Below, piece by piece: positions 45,813 to 58,000 of a DNA stretch of 64,000 bases. Under the pieces are notes generated by a model. That model searched no databases. It saw only the letters and a list, made by a program, of their open reading frames with translations, and was not told the DNA's origin. The position numbers and the translations under genes were made by a program. Source of the DNA: Sipunculus nudus (Eukaryota; Annelida; Sipuncula; Golfingiida; Sipunculidae); the NCBI GenBank assembly GCA_026874595.1, contig CM049306.1, forward strand, positions 66,280,019-66,344,018. Reading direction: 5' to 3'. Position 1 is the stretch's first letter, and every line of letters starts with the position of its first letter.

Positions 45813-48800
45813 AGAGTTTTTATATGCAATGATACTTTTATTTACACGTTAAAATCATTTAAAATCTACCACTATATTACTCTTAAGACATTTATTCACT
45901 GTTAAATTACCGAAATAATAACCAGCGCAAACAATGTGGGACTGCCACTAACACCAATCTGGATCAGCAGCTAACATTGACTACTGATCTTACATAAGAC
46001 GAAAACGCTAAACACTATATATTGTTTCAACAGTTAACTGTGCAAACCGTAACAAAACCATGCAGGATATCAAATTTACAGGTTCTTAAGGAAATATGAT
46101 ACAAAACATAAATTGTACCTTTGCTCACGTTTAATGATATCATCATGATGAATTCTCCGCGAATTCCCCAGCTGTCCGCGTTATAGATATATATGTATTT
46201 ATTAATGATAAATATTGACATACAATTTTATGGATACCCGTATAAATGCTGTTTTCTGGACCGTCCCAGCCCACAGGTAGGACAATATGGATTCCCGACA
46301 ATATTCTAATGACCGTTCCCTGAGCTGGAACGGGCTAAGAAGGTCCCTGTCATTTTTTTGAATTGCCAATTCCCAGGTTTTTCGGATGAAAAATGGCCCA
46401 ATCCTTCATTCAATCTCCAGCCTCTTCTGGCGTTCCGGGTATAAAAAAGAGCCCGTCCCATGCCTATTTAAGCTAGGACTGCAAACTCTTGGGTCAAAAC
46501 AATTCAACTATGTCCGGGGCACGGCAAAACATCATGAAAGCGGACAAAACTTTCATACGGCTGATAATGCGTTTATATGTAAACGCGGGGAATTCCCGGA
46601 GAATTCCCGGAGATTTTCCGGAGAGTTTTTATATGCAATGATACTTTTATTTACACGTTAAAATCATTTAAAATCTACCACTATATTACTCTTAAGACAT
46701 TTATTCACTGTTAAATTACCGAAATAATAACCAGCGCAAACAATGTGGGACTGCCACTAACACCAATCTGGATCACCAGCTAACATTGACTACTGATCTT
46801 ACATAAGACGAAAACGCTAAACACTATATATTGTTTCAACAGTTAACTGTGCAAACCGTAACAAAACCATGCAGGATATCAAATTTACAGGTTCTTAAGG
46901 AAATATGATACAAAACATAAATTGTACCTTTGCTCACGTTTAATGATATCATCATGATGAATTCTCCGCATATTCCCCAGCTGTCCGCGTTATAGATATA
47001 TATGTATTTATTAATGATAAATATTGACATACAATTTTATGGATACCCGTATAAATGCTGTTTTCTGGACCGTCCCAGCCCACAGGTAGGACAATATGGA
47101 TTCCCGACAATATTCTAATGACCGTTCCCTGAGCTGGAACGGGCTAAGAAGGTCCCTGTCATTTTTTTGAATTGCCAATTCCCAGGTTTTTCGGATGAAA
47201 AATGGCCCAATCCTTCATTCAATCTCCAGCCTCTTCTGGCGTTCCGGGTATAAAAAAGAGCCCGTCCCATGCCTATTTAAGCTAGGACTGCAAACTCTTG
47301 GGTCAAAACAATTCAACTATGTCCGGGGCACGGCAAAACATCATGAAAGCGGACAAAACTTTCATACGGCTGATAATGCGTTTATATGTAAACGCGGGGA
47401 ATTCCCGGAGAATTCCCGGAGATTTTCCGGAGAGTTTTTATATGCAATGATACTTTTATTTACACGTTAAAATCATTTAAAATCTACCACTATATTACTC
47501 TTAAGACATTTATTCACTGTTAAATTACCGAAATAATAACCAGCGCAAACAATGTGGGACTGCCACTAACACCAATCTGGATCACCAGCTAACATTGACT
47601 ACTGATCTTACATAAGACGAAAACGCTAAACACTATATATTGTTTCAACAGTTAACTGTGCAAACCGTAACAAAACCATGCAGGATATCAAATTTACAGG
47701 TTCTTAAGGAAATATGATACAAAACATAAATTGTACCTTTGCTCACGTTTAATGATATCATCATGATGAATTCTCCGCATATTCCCCAGCTGTCCGCGTT
47801 ATAGATATATATGTATTTATTAATGATAAATATTGACATACAATTTTATGGATACCCGTATAAATGCTGTTTTCTGGACCGTCCCAGCCCACAGGTAGGA
47901 TAATATGGATTCCCGACAATATTCTAATGACCGTTCCCTGAGCTGGAACGGGCTAAGAAGGTCCCTGTCATTTTTTTGAATTGCCAATTCCCAGGTTTTT
48001 CGGATGAAAAATGGCCCAATCCTTCATTCAATCTCCAGCCTCTTCTGGCGTTCCGGGTATAAAAAAGAGCCCGTCCCATGCCTATTTAAGCTAGTACTGC
48101 AAACTCTTGGGTCAAAACAATTCAACTATGTCCGGGGCACGGCAAAACATCATGAAAGCGGACAAAACTTTCATACGGCTGATAATGCGTTTATATGTAA
48201 ACGCGGGGAATTCCCGGAGAATTCCCGGAGATTTTCCGGAGAGTTTTTATATGCAATGATACTTTTATTTACACGTTAAAATCATTTAAAATCTACCACT
48301 ATATTACTCTTAAGACATTTATTCACTGTTAAATTACCGAAATAATAACCAGCGCAAACAATGTGGGACTGCCACTAACACCAATCTGGATCACCAGCTA
48401 ACATTGACTACTGATCTTACATAAGACGAAAACGCTAAACACTATATATTGTTTCAACAGTTAACTGTGCAAACCGTAACAAAACCATGCAGGATATCAA
48501 ATTTACAGGTTCTTAAGGAAATATGATACAAAACATAAATTGTACCTTTGCTCACGTTTAATGATATCATCATGATGAATTCTCCGCGAATTCCCCAGCT
48601 GTCCGCGTTATAGATATATATGTATTTATTAATGATAAATATTGACATACAATTTTATGGATACCCGTATAAATGCTGTTTTCTGGACCGTCCCAGCCCA
48701 CAGGTAGGACAATATGGATTCCCGACAATATTCTAATGACCGTTCCCTGAGCTGGAACGGGCTAAGAAGGTCCCTGTCATTTTTTTGAATTGCCAATTCC

Positions 48801-51800
48801 CAGGTTTTTCGGATGAAAAATGGCCCAATCCTTCATTCAATCTCCAGCCTCTTCTGGCGTTCCGGGTATAAAAAAGAGCCCGTCCCATGCCTATTTAAGC
48901 TAGGACTGCAAACTCTTGGGTCAAAACAATTCAACTATGTCCGGGGCACGGCAAAACATCATGAAAGCGGACAAAACTTTCATACGGCTGATAATGCGTT
49001 TATATGTAAACGGAGGGAAATTCCCGGAGAATTCCCGGAGATTTTCCGGAGAGTTTTTATATGCAATGATACTTTTATTTACACGTTAAAATCATTTAAA
49101 ATCTACCACTATATTACTCTTAAGACATTTATTCACTGTTAAATTACCGAAATAATAACCAGCGCAAACAATGTGGGACTGCCACTAACACCAATCTGGA
49201 TCACCAGCTAACATTGACTACTGATCTTACATAAGACGAAAACGCTAAACACTATATATTGTTTCAACAGTTAACTGTGCAAACCGTAACAAAACCATGC
49301 AGGATATCAAATTTACAGGTTCTTAAGGAAATATGATACAAAACATAAATTGTACCTTTGCTCACGTTTAATGATATCATCATGATGAATTCTCCGCGAA
49401 TTCCCCAGCTGTCCGCGTTATAGATATATATGTATTTATTAATGATAAATATTGACATACAATTTTATGGATACCCGTATAAATGCTGTTTTCTGGACCG
49501 TCCCAGCCCACAGGTAGGACAATATGGATTCCCGACAATATTCTAATGACCGTTCCCTGAGCTGGAACGGGCTAAGAAGGTCCCTGTCGTTTTTTTAATT
49601 GCCAATTCCCAGGTTTTTCGGATGAAAAATGGCCCAATCCTTCATTCAATCTCCAGCCTCTTCTGGCGTTCTGGGTATAAAAAAGAGCCCGTCCCATGCC
49701 TATTTAAGCTAGGACTGCAAACTCTTGGGTCAAAACAATTCAACTATGTCCGGGGCACGGCAAAACATCATGAAAGCGGACAAAACTTTCATACGGCTGA
49801 TAATGCGTTTATATGTAAACGCGGGGAATTCCCGGAGAATTCCCGGAGATTTTCCGGAGAGTTTTTATATGCAATGATACTTTTATTTACACGTTAAAAT
49901 CATTTAAAATCTACCACTATATTACTCTTAAGACATTTATTCACTGTTAAATTACCGAAATAATAACCAGCGCAAACAATGTGGGACTGCCACTAACACC
50001 AATCTGGATCACCAGCTAACATTGACTACTGATCTTACATAAGACGAAAACGCTAAACACTATATATTGTTTCAACAGTTAACTGTGCAAACCGTAACAA
50101 AACCATGCAGGATATCAAATTTACAGGTTCTTAAGGAAATATGATACAAAACATAAATTGTACCTTTGCTCACGTTTAATGATATCATCATGATGAATTC
50201 TCCGCGAATTCCCCAGCTGTCCGCGTTATAGATATATATGTATTTATTAATGATAAATATTGACATACAATTTTATGGATACCCGTATAAATGCTGTTTT
50301 CTGGACCGTCCCAGCCCACAGGTAGGACAATATGGATTCCCGACAATATTCTAATGACCTTTCCCTGAGCTGGAACGGGCTAAGAAGGTCCCTGTCATTT
50401 TTTTGAATTGCCAATTCCCAGGTTTTTCGGATGAAAAATGGCCCAATCCTTCATTCAATCTCCAGCCTCTTCTGGCGTTCCGGGTATAAAAAAGAGCCCG
50501 TCCCATGCCTATTTAAGCTAGGACTGCAAACTCTTGGGTCAAAACAATTCAACTATGTCCGGGGCACGGCAAAACATCATGAAAGCGGACAAAACTTTCA
50601 TACGGCTGATAATGCGTTTATATGTAAACGCGGGGAATTCCCGGAGAATTCCCGGAGATTTTCCGGAGAGTTTTTATATGCAATGATACTTTTATTTACA
50701 CGTTAAAATCATTTAAAATCTACCACTATATTACTCTTAAGACATTTATTCACTGTTAAATTACCGAAATAATAACCAGCGCAAACAATGTGGGACTGCC
50801 ACTAACACCAATCTGGATCACCAGCTAACATTGACTACTGATCTTACATAAGACGAAAACGCTAAACACTATATATTGTTTCAACAGTTAACTGTGCAAA
50901 CCGTAACAAAACCATGCAGGATATCAAATTTACAGGTTCTTAAGGAAATATGATACAAAACATAAATTGTACCTTTGCTCACGTTTAATGATATCATCAT
51001 GATGAATTCTCCGCATATTCCCCAGCTGTCCGCGTTATAGATATATATGTATTTATTAATGATAAATATTGACATACAATTTTATGGATACCCGTATAAA
51101 TGCTGTTTTCTGGACCGTCCCAGCCCACAGGTAGGACAATATGGATTCCCGACAATATTCTAATGACCGTTCCCTGAGCTGGAACGGGCTAAGAAGGTCC
51201 CTGTCATTTTTTTGAATTGCCAATTCCCAGGTTTTTCGGATGAAAAATGGCCCAATCCTTCATTCAATCTCCAGCCTCTTCTGGCGTTCCGGGTATAAAA
51301 AAGAGCCCGTCCCATGCCTATTTAAGCTAGGACTGCAAACTCTTGGGTCAAAACAATTCAACTATGTCCGGGGCACGGCAAAACATCATGAAAGCGGACA
51401 AAACTTTCATACGGCTGATAATGCGTTTATATGTAAACGCGGGGAATTCCCGGAGAATTCCCGGAGATTTTCCGGAGAGTTTTTATATGCAATGATACTT
51501 TTATTTACACGTTAAAATCATTTAAAATCTACCACTATATTACTCTTAAGACATTTATTCACTGTTAAATTACCGAAATAATAACCAGCGCAAACAATGT
51601 GGGACTGCCACTAACACCAATCTGGATCACCAGCTAACATTGACTACTGATCTTACATAAGACGAAAACGCTAAACACTATATATTGTTTCAACAGTTAA
51701 CTGTGCAAACCGTAACAAAACCATGCAGGATATCAAATTTACAGGTTCTTAAGGAAATATGATACAAAACATAAATTGTACCTTTGCTCACGTTTAATGA

Positions 51801-52173
51801 TATCATCATGATGAATTCTCCGCGAATTCCCCAGCTGTCCGCGTTATAGATATATATGTATTTATTAATGATAAATATTGACATACAATTTTATGGATAC
51901 CCGTATAAATGCTGTTTTCTGGACCGTCCCAGCCCACAGGTAGGATAATATGGATTCCCGACAATATTCTAATGACCGTTCCCTGAGCTGGAACGGGCTA
52001 AGAAGGTCCCTGTCATTTTTTTGAATTGCCAATTCCCAGGTTTTTCGGATGAAAAATGGCCCAATCCTTCATTCAATCTCCAGCCTCTTCTGGCGTTCCG
52101 GGTATAAAAAAGAGCCCGTCCCATGCCTATTTAAGCTAGGAATGCAAACTCTTGGCTCAAAACAATTCAACTA

Positions 52174-52860
52174 CGGCTTGGAATTATCACGGTTCCTCTT
52201 AAACTTCCATCGCACCCGTGTCAAGTGTACCGTTTTTATTCACAAACGTGCGGCAGGCGCCAAAAAAATTGACAGCACCCCTTTCGGATGCCAGAATATA
52301 TTTTTATATATAGTCCTAACCCATCACGGAACTAGGGCCTCACAATTTTTTATCTCATTACTTACCACTTCAGACTCCTTAAAAAATCCCTGCTTTCCTT
52401 TTTTAACCAAAGATTCCAATTTTTAACATATATTAAATTTCACATCACAGATAACTTACACCAAGGGGACATTACAGTTAATCCGTGATGGGCAGGACTT
52501 CTTGGAATTTTATAATTCCCGGACGCAGGCTGACCGGCTGCCTTTTTTCTTCAAGGACAGCCCTAATTTAAGCCGAGACCTTAAAGGATGGTCTTGATGG
52601 GCACCTAGCTTGTCCAGGAATTAAAGGTCACGTCTCCCTTACCCAGAGGTCGGGTCTCTGTCTAACACGAACGCGGCTTCGCTTGCATTTCGGCATTCTG
52701 GACGTTCAACTCTTCAAGTTTCATTTTCGTCGGTTTTTCTAATCTAGCACTCAAGAATAAAAGAACTGCCAAGGATTCAGTTGGACTTCCATTATTTTTA
52801 TTTCTGTCCAAAAATGGATTGTCCTGTATAGGATGGCTACTAATAATAACACTAATAATG
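52174..52860. other. Unassigned flank right of the 809-bp array
   Basis: No gene or RNA is recognised. CCTCTTAAACTTCC near 52195 resembles CGTCTTAAACTTG just left of the array (~44880), so both flanks may derive from one sequence that the array interrupted. Confidence 0.45.
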
Positions 52861-53095
52861 TCTCTCTATCTGTCTGTCTCTCTGTCTGTCTGACTGTCTG
52901 TCTGTTTGTCTGTCTACTCATCTGCGACTTTTGAAAATCAGCATGACCACACAAAATTGTGCTTCTGTTTCCGCCATAATTGGGGTAATTCATTTGAACA
53001 GTTCCAAATATAACCTGACTGTCTCCTGTATGTTGTCTCCTAGTTTGACTTTCTTATTTCCGCTTCCGGCAAGCGTTCGACCTCTGGTCGTCTAG
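52861..53095 (+). repeat. Composite satellite unit, closing part
   Basis: Begins in (TGTCTGTC)n and continues CTACTCATCTGCGACTTTTG to GTTCGACCTCTGGTCGTCTAG, the standard unit end as at 27780-27989. The satellite system resumes here. Confidence 0.8.
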
Positions 53096-55332
53096 TTTGT
53101 TTGTTTGTTTGTTTGTCTGTCTGTATGTCTGCGCGCCACAGGCCACAATTTTAAAGCAATCGCTCTGAAACTTTAACATTAAGTGTTAAATCGGTTCTTC
53201 TCGGAGCCTATTGTTTTTGGCCATGACCGTTCAAAGGTCAAGGTCAGGGTTACCAAAAACCTTTAAAACAGATTTTTTCTTCATATCTTCGTCAATAATA
53301 ATCGTAGCTGCTAAATCTGTAGCTCATTTTATTCCTCATTATGTTAGCTTTCCATGTACTAGCAAATATGTCCGGTCAATGGTTACCATGGTAACGTATT
53401 TTGGGGGGAAAATCAGAAAATTCGAAAATTTCCCTCCAAATTTCTCATTTTTTAAGTCTCGCAAAATCTCGTGCCATTTGTCGTCAAATGAGACTTTTCA
53501 AGATTTCATTAAATACGATTTATAGGTGGCAGTTTTACAGCTAAGGTTTTGAAAGTGACATATTTTTCCGTTTTTCTGTATTATCTCGAACTTGTTTTTT
53601 TAATTTTTCGAAAATAGCCACCAGGGGGCGTGGTACCGGAAACACTACAACTCATCATTTTTCCGCAATATCTTAAAAAATATTAAGCATATAACCAATT
53701 TTTTTGTCGCATCTTAAACTAGGATCATTGCCTTACTCCTTTGTACATATAGGCTTGTGCCGCCGTTACCATGATTACTAAATTTTAGGGTAAAACTTGA
53801 CAATCTGAAAACATGATGTTCTTGGCTTTTATCTTTATGCTACAAGGATGAAGTTTTTTGCATAAGGCAGCATTCCCTTGGTTATAAGTCATTCAATTGC
53901 AAATCTCGTCAAATCTCGCTCAGTTTATCGTCAAACGAGAAATTACGAGATTTTAAACAAATATCTGTATCTCGGCTATTTCAATGCTACAAGGGTCTAG
54001 TTTTTATTGTTCTAGGATTTTTTAGTAGATGAAAGTGACACAAGTGAATATCTCGTCAAATCTCGCACCATTTGTCGTCAAACGAGAACAGAGGACCATT
54101 TAAACAAATGCCTATAATGCTGTCATTTATTACACTACAGACATATAGTTTTCAGCATGTGAAAGCGTCTGACACTCTCAGTCATATAATGTGATTATAT
54201 AGCAATTCCCGTCAAATCTCGCCTCGTTTTTTATCAAATGATGAAGATAAATCCAATTGCCGTGAGCACAAGTGGCTTCAGGGTTGACCGGTAAGTGCCG
54301 GCAAGGCCATTACAGTTGCAAGTTGGCATGCGTGGTCGTCCATGAATCTCACAACGCAGCATTGAATAGAGGACAAAAGCCGCTAAATTTGAAATGAACA
54401 CACGTGTGATTTCCATTGTGTCCCCTTGTGCGGCCACTTGTTTTGCCAGGAACCACCGGCAAATCTTTCAAACCAGGGAGAATGATTTTCAAAAATGGGC
54501 GGATCCCTGGTTAATCAGTTGGGGGACAGGGGTTAAATTTTAATTATACATCAAATATATATAGTAAAAAATATCTGGGAACTTATTTATTTTTTTTTTC
54601 CTTTCTCGAAACTGATTTTTTTCCTTTTAGCGGACAGATGGCGCTGCAGCAATCATTATTGTGCCATATCTCCAAAACTATAGACGGTGTCAGAGCATTG
54701 ACTGTGGCATCTGAAACTAGAATTAATGCGTTTTCCTCGCGGGGAATATGTCATATTCTGCTGGGGTTAAATTTTGATTATACATCAAATACATATAATA
54801 AAAAATAAAATATATTGAAACTTATTTTTTTTCCTTTTAGAAAAAAGCCGCCAGATGGCGCTGCAGCAATCATTTTTGTGGCATATCTCCAAAACTATGG
54901 ACAGTGTTACAACATTGATTGCAGCATCTGAAACTAGATTTAATGGGTTTATCCTCGTTGGGACTCTGTCATATTCTTCCATTACCATGGTGACCTAATA
55001 AAGGTTACACTCCTTGAAATTCAAAATAAGAATAAAGATTTATTCTTATAGACTGTGGCTTTTTTTATTCATGCTTTCCATTCTCTATGGCATGATAACA
55101 TGATCCTCACTAGGAGTTTACCTGACTGTCTGTCAGTTTGTCTGTCTACTCATCTACGACTTCTGATAATCAGCAATCCACATAAAGATCTGCTTCTATT
55201 TGCCCCATGATAGGGATTTTTTCATGTGATTAGATCCAAATGTTCCCTGTCTCTCTGCCTTGTAACTGTCAGTCTGTGTTACTGTCTTATTTCCGTCCAC
55301 TTCCGGCAAGTGTTCGACCTCTGGTCGTCTAG
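53096..55332 (+). repeat. Composite satellite unit U9
   Basis: Order as in U3, which it resembles most. AAGGTCAAGGTCAGGG is at ~53234, GTTACCATGGTAAC near 53383, CCACCAGGGGGCGT at 53618 and GGTAAGTGCC near 54289. There are two CAGATGGCGCTGCAG subunits near 54635 and 54853. A ~50-bp gap relative to U3 removes the 'TTAGAGAGGTCCAGTTTTTTGCA' part near 53455. Confidence 0.82.
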
Positions 55333-58000
55333 TTTGTTTGTTTGTCTGTTTGTCCCTACTCTCCTGGCCACAATTTTACAGCAATCGACTTGAAACTTAC
55401 AGGGATGATTGACAACACAAAGTCCTGGAACCCTATTGTTTTTGGTCAACATCGCATTATGGTGAAGGTCAAGGTCATGGAAAGTATGCAATACAGTTTT
55501 TGCTCCATAACTTTGTAACAAATAGTCGTAGCCACTTAAACCATAGCTCGTTTTATTCGTCATTCCATGGCCTTTTATATGATGGGTACCTGACTCAAAT
55601 CTGCCGTTACCATGGTTACGCATTTTTAGGTTAAAACTTGATAATTTGAAAATAGTCATGCTACATTTTATATCTTTGTCAATTTTTAAGCTACAGACGT
55701 CTGGTTTTTGGTCATTATGTAGCTTATAGGCAGCTTGGCATGATAAAATTGAAAGTCTCGCGAAATCTCGCACCATTTCTCGTCAAACGAGTCTTCGAGA
55801 TTTCATTAAATATGACCTACAGGTTGCATTTTTTTAACAATGGCTTTGAAATTGATATATTTTGTGTGATTTATAAATATCTCGAAATCAATTTTTCATT
55901 TTTTTGGAAATAGCCACCAGGGGGCGTGGTACCTGAAACACTGTAACATATCATTTTTCTGCAATATCTAAAATAATTTTAAACATGGCACAATTTTTAT
56001 TGTCGTATCTTAAACTAGGAACATTAGCATATTCCTCCGCACATGTAGCTTTGTGCTGCCGTTACCATGGTTACCAAATTTTGGGGTTAAACTTGACGAT
56101 CTGAAAATATGCAGTTTTGGGCTTCTATCTCGCTTAATATTTATGTTTCAAGGGTCTAGTTTTTTTGCATAAGGCTGTTTCCCCTTGGTTCTAAGTCATT
56201 CAATTGTAAGTCTCGTCAAATTTCGCTCGGTTTATCGTCAACGAGAAAAAACGAGATTTCAAGGAAATGCTTATAACTCGGCGACTTTTACAGCTACACA
56301 GGTCTAGTTTTCGGCATTTCATAACATATGACCAGCTTGACACGCCAGAAAAGAAATCATGCCAAATCTCGCACCATATCTCGTCAAGCGAGAAAAAACG
56401 AGATATCATGGAAATGCTAATAACTAGGCGACTTTTACAGCTACTCAGGTCTAGTTTTCGGCATTTGGTAACATTTGGCCAACTTGACATAGTAAAACTG
56501 CGAGACTGGCCAAATCTCGCACTATATCTAGTCAAATATGGAAAAACGAGATTTCACAGAAATGCTAATAACTCAGCGACTTTTACAGCTACACAGGTCT
56601 AGTTTTCGGCATTTCATAACATTTGGCCAGCTTGACATGACAAATCTGAAAACTTATGACTTTAACTTTGACTCTGAAAACTTTATATGATGGGTACCTG
56701 ACTCAAATCTGCCGTTACCATGGTTACGCATTTTTAGGTTAAAACTTGATAATTTGAAAATAGTCATGCTACATTTTCTATCTTTGTCAATTTTTAAGCT
56801 ACAGACGTCTGGTTTTTGGTCATTATGTAGCTTATAGGCAGCTTGGCATGATAAAACTGAAAGTCTCGCGAAATCTCGCACCATTTCTCGTCAAACGAGT
56901 CTTCGAGATTTCATTAAATATGACCTACAGGTTGCATTTTTTTAACAATGGCTTTGAAATTGATATATTTTGTGTGATTTATAAATATCTCGAAATCAAT
57001 TTTTCATTTTTTTGGAAATAGCCACCAGGGGGCGTGGTACCTGAAACACTGTAACATATCATTTTTCTGCAATATCTAAAATAATTTTAAACATGGCACA
57101 ATTTTTATTGTCGTATCTTAAACTAGGAACATTAGCATATTCCTCCGCACATGTAGCTTTGTGCTGCCGTTACCATGGTTACCAAATTTTGGGGTTAAAC
57201 TTGACGATCTGAAAATATGCAGTTTTGGGCTTCTATCTCGCTTAATATTTATGTTTCCAGGGTCTAGTTTTTTTGCATAAGGCTGTTTCCCCTTGGTTCT
57301 AAGTCATTCAATTGTAAGTCTCGTCAAATTTCGCTCGGTTTATCGTCAACGAGAAAAAACGAGATTTCAAGGAAATGCTTATAACTCGGCGACTTTTACA
57401 GCTACACAGGTCTAGTTTTCGGCATTTCATAACATATGACCAGCTTGACACGCCAGAAAAGAAATCATGCCAAATCTCGCACCATATCTCGTCAAGCGAG
57501 AAAAAACGAGATATCATGGAAATGCTAATAACTAGGCGACTTTTACAGCTACTCAGGTCTAGTTTTCGGCATTTGGTAACATTTGGCCAACTTGACATAG
57601 TAAAACTGCGAGACTGGCCAAATCTCGCACTATATCTAGTCAAATATGGAAAAACGAGATTTCACAGAAATGCTAATAACTCAGCGACTTTTACAGCTAC
57701 ACAGGTCTAGTTTTCGGCATTTCATAACATTTGGCCAGCTTGACATGACAAATCTGAAAACTTCTCACTGCTTTTTGTCAAACGAGATTAACGGGATTTC
57801 ATGGAAATGTTTGAACTTGGTCCCTTTTACACTAGAAAGGTATGCAGCTATTCAAGGTCAGCATGCATACATAAACGTATTATTCGTTTCTGCTGCCCCC
57901 AAAACATTGCTCATTCATATTAATGTTTCTACATGCACTCTCTGTCTATCTGTCTGTATTATTTCCATTTCCGGTAAGCGCGTGACCTCTGGTCATCTTG
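55333..58000 (+). repeat. Composite satellite unit U10, with an internal 1108-bp duplication
   Basis: Begins as the others (CTGGCCACAATTTTACAGC). GAAGGTCAAGGTCATGG lies near 55463. CCACCAGGGGGCGT occurs twice (55914, 57022) because of the duplication described separately. It includes ~148-bp monomers and closes in GCGTGACCTCTGGTCATC, a variant of the usual end. Confidence 0.82.
55575..57763 (+). repeat. Near-perfect tandem duplication (1108-bp offset) with filler
   Basis: Copy 1 runs from 55575 to about 56655, and copy 2 from 56683 to about 57763. They differ at only a handful of positions (for example TATATC/CTATC near 55670 and TTTCAAGGG/TTTCCAGGG near 56148). A 27-bp segment at about 56656-56682 (ATGACTTTAACTTTGACTCT...) sits between them and matches neither. 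The identical 111-codon frames found in both copies are translated satellite. Confidence 0.9.

Larger units (their letters stand above)
44893..52173 (+). repeat. 809-bp satellite array, exactly nine units
   Basis: TGTCCGGGGCACGGCAAAAC starts units at 44893, 45702 and every 809 bp thereafter to 51365. The last unit ends at 52173 in AATTCAACTA, the same bases that precede every internal unit start. The length is 7281 = 9 x 809. Units differ by only a few substitutions each. Within a unit are κB-like sites, an inverted repeat, a hairpin and a TATA-like box (listed separately for unit 2). No known small RNA (5S, U1-U6) was recognised in it. Confidence 0.97.

Noticed and set aside
45218-51884. Minus-strand 64-codon ORF in each 809-bp unit
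   Set aside because: Same reason. It includes translated TATATA sequence and varies only with the satellite.
44893-52173. 809-bp array as 5S rRNA, snRNA, spliced-leader or histone gene cluster
   Set aside because: I looked for the 5S internal promoter, U1-U6 sequences, an Sm site and histone coding sequence. None was recognised.
45577-52426. A 91-codon ORF repeated every 809 bp with almost no change, as a conserved gene family
   Set aside because: Conservation equals that of the non-coding part of the unit, so it reflects array homogenisation. One unit (~49013) has an insertion that changes the frame, and there is no domain.
56200-57710. Identical 111-codon ORFs on both strands
   Set aside because: They lie in a recent 1108-bp duplication of ~148-bp monomers. 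148-bp monomers stay open by chance, and no codon-level conservation can be inferred.
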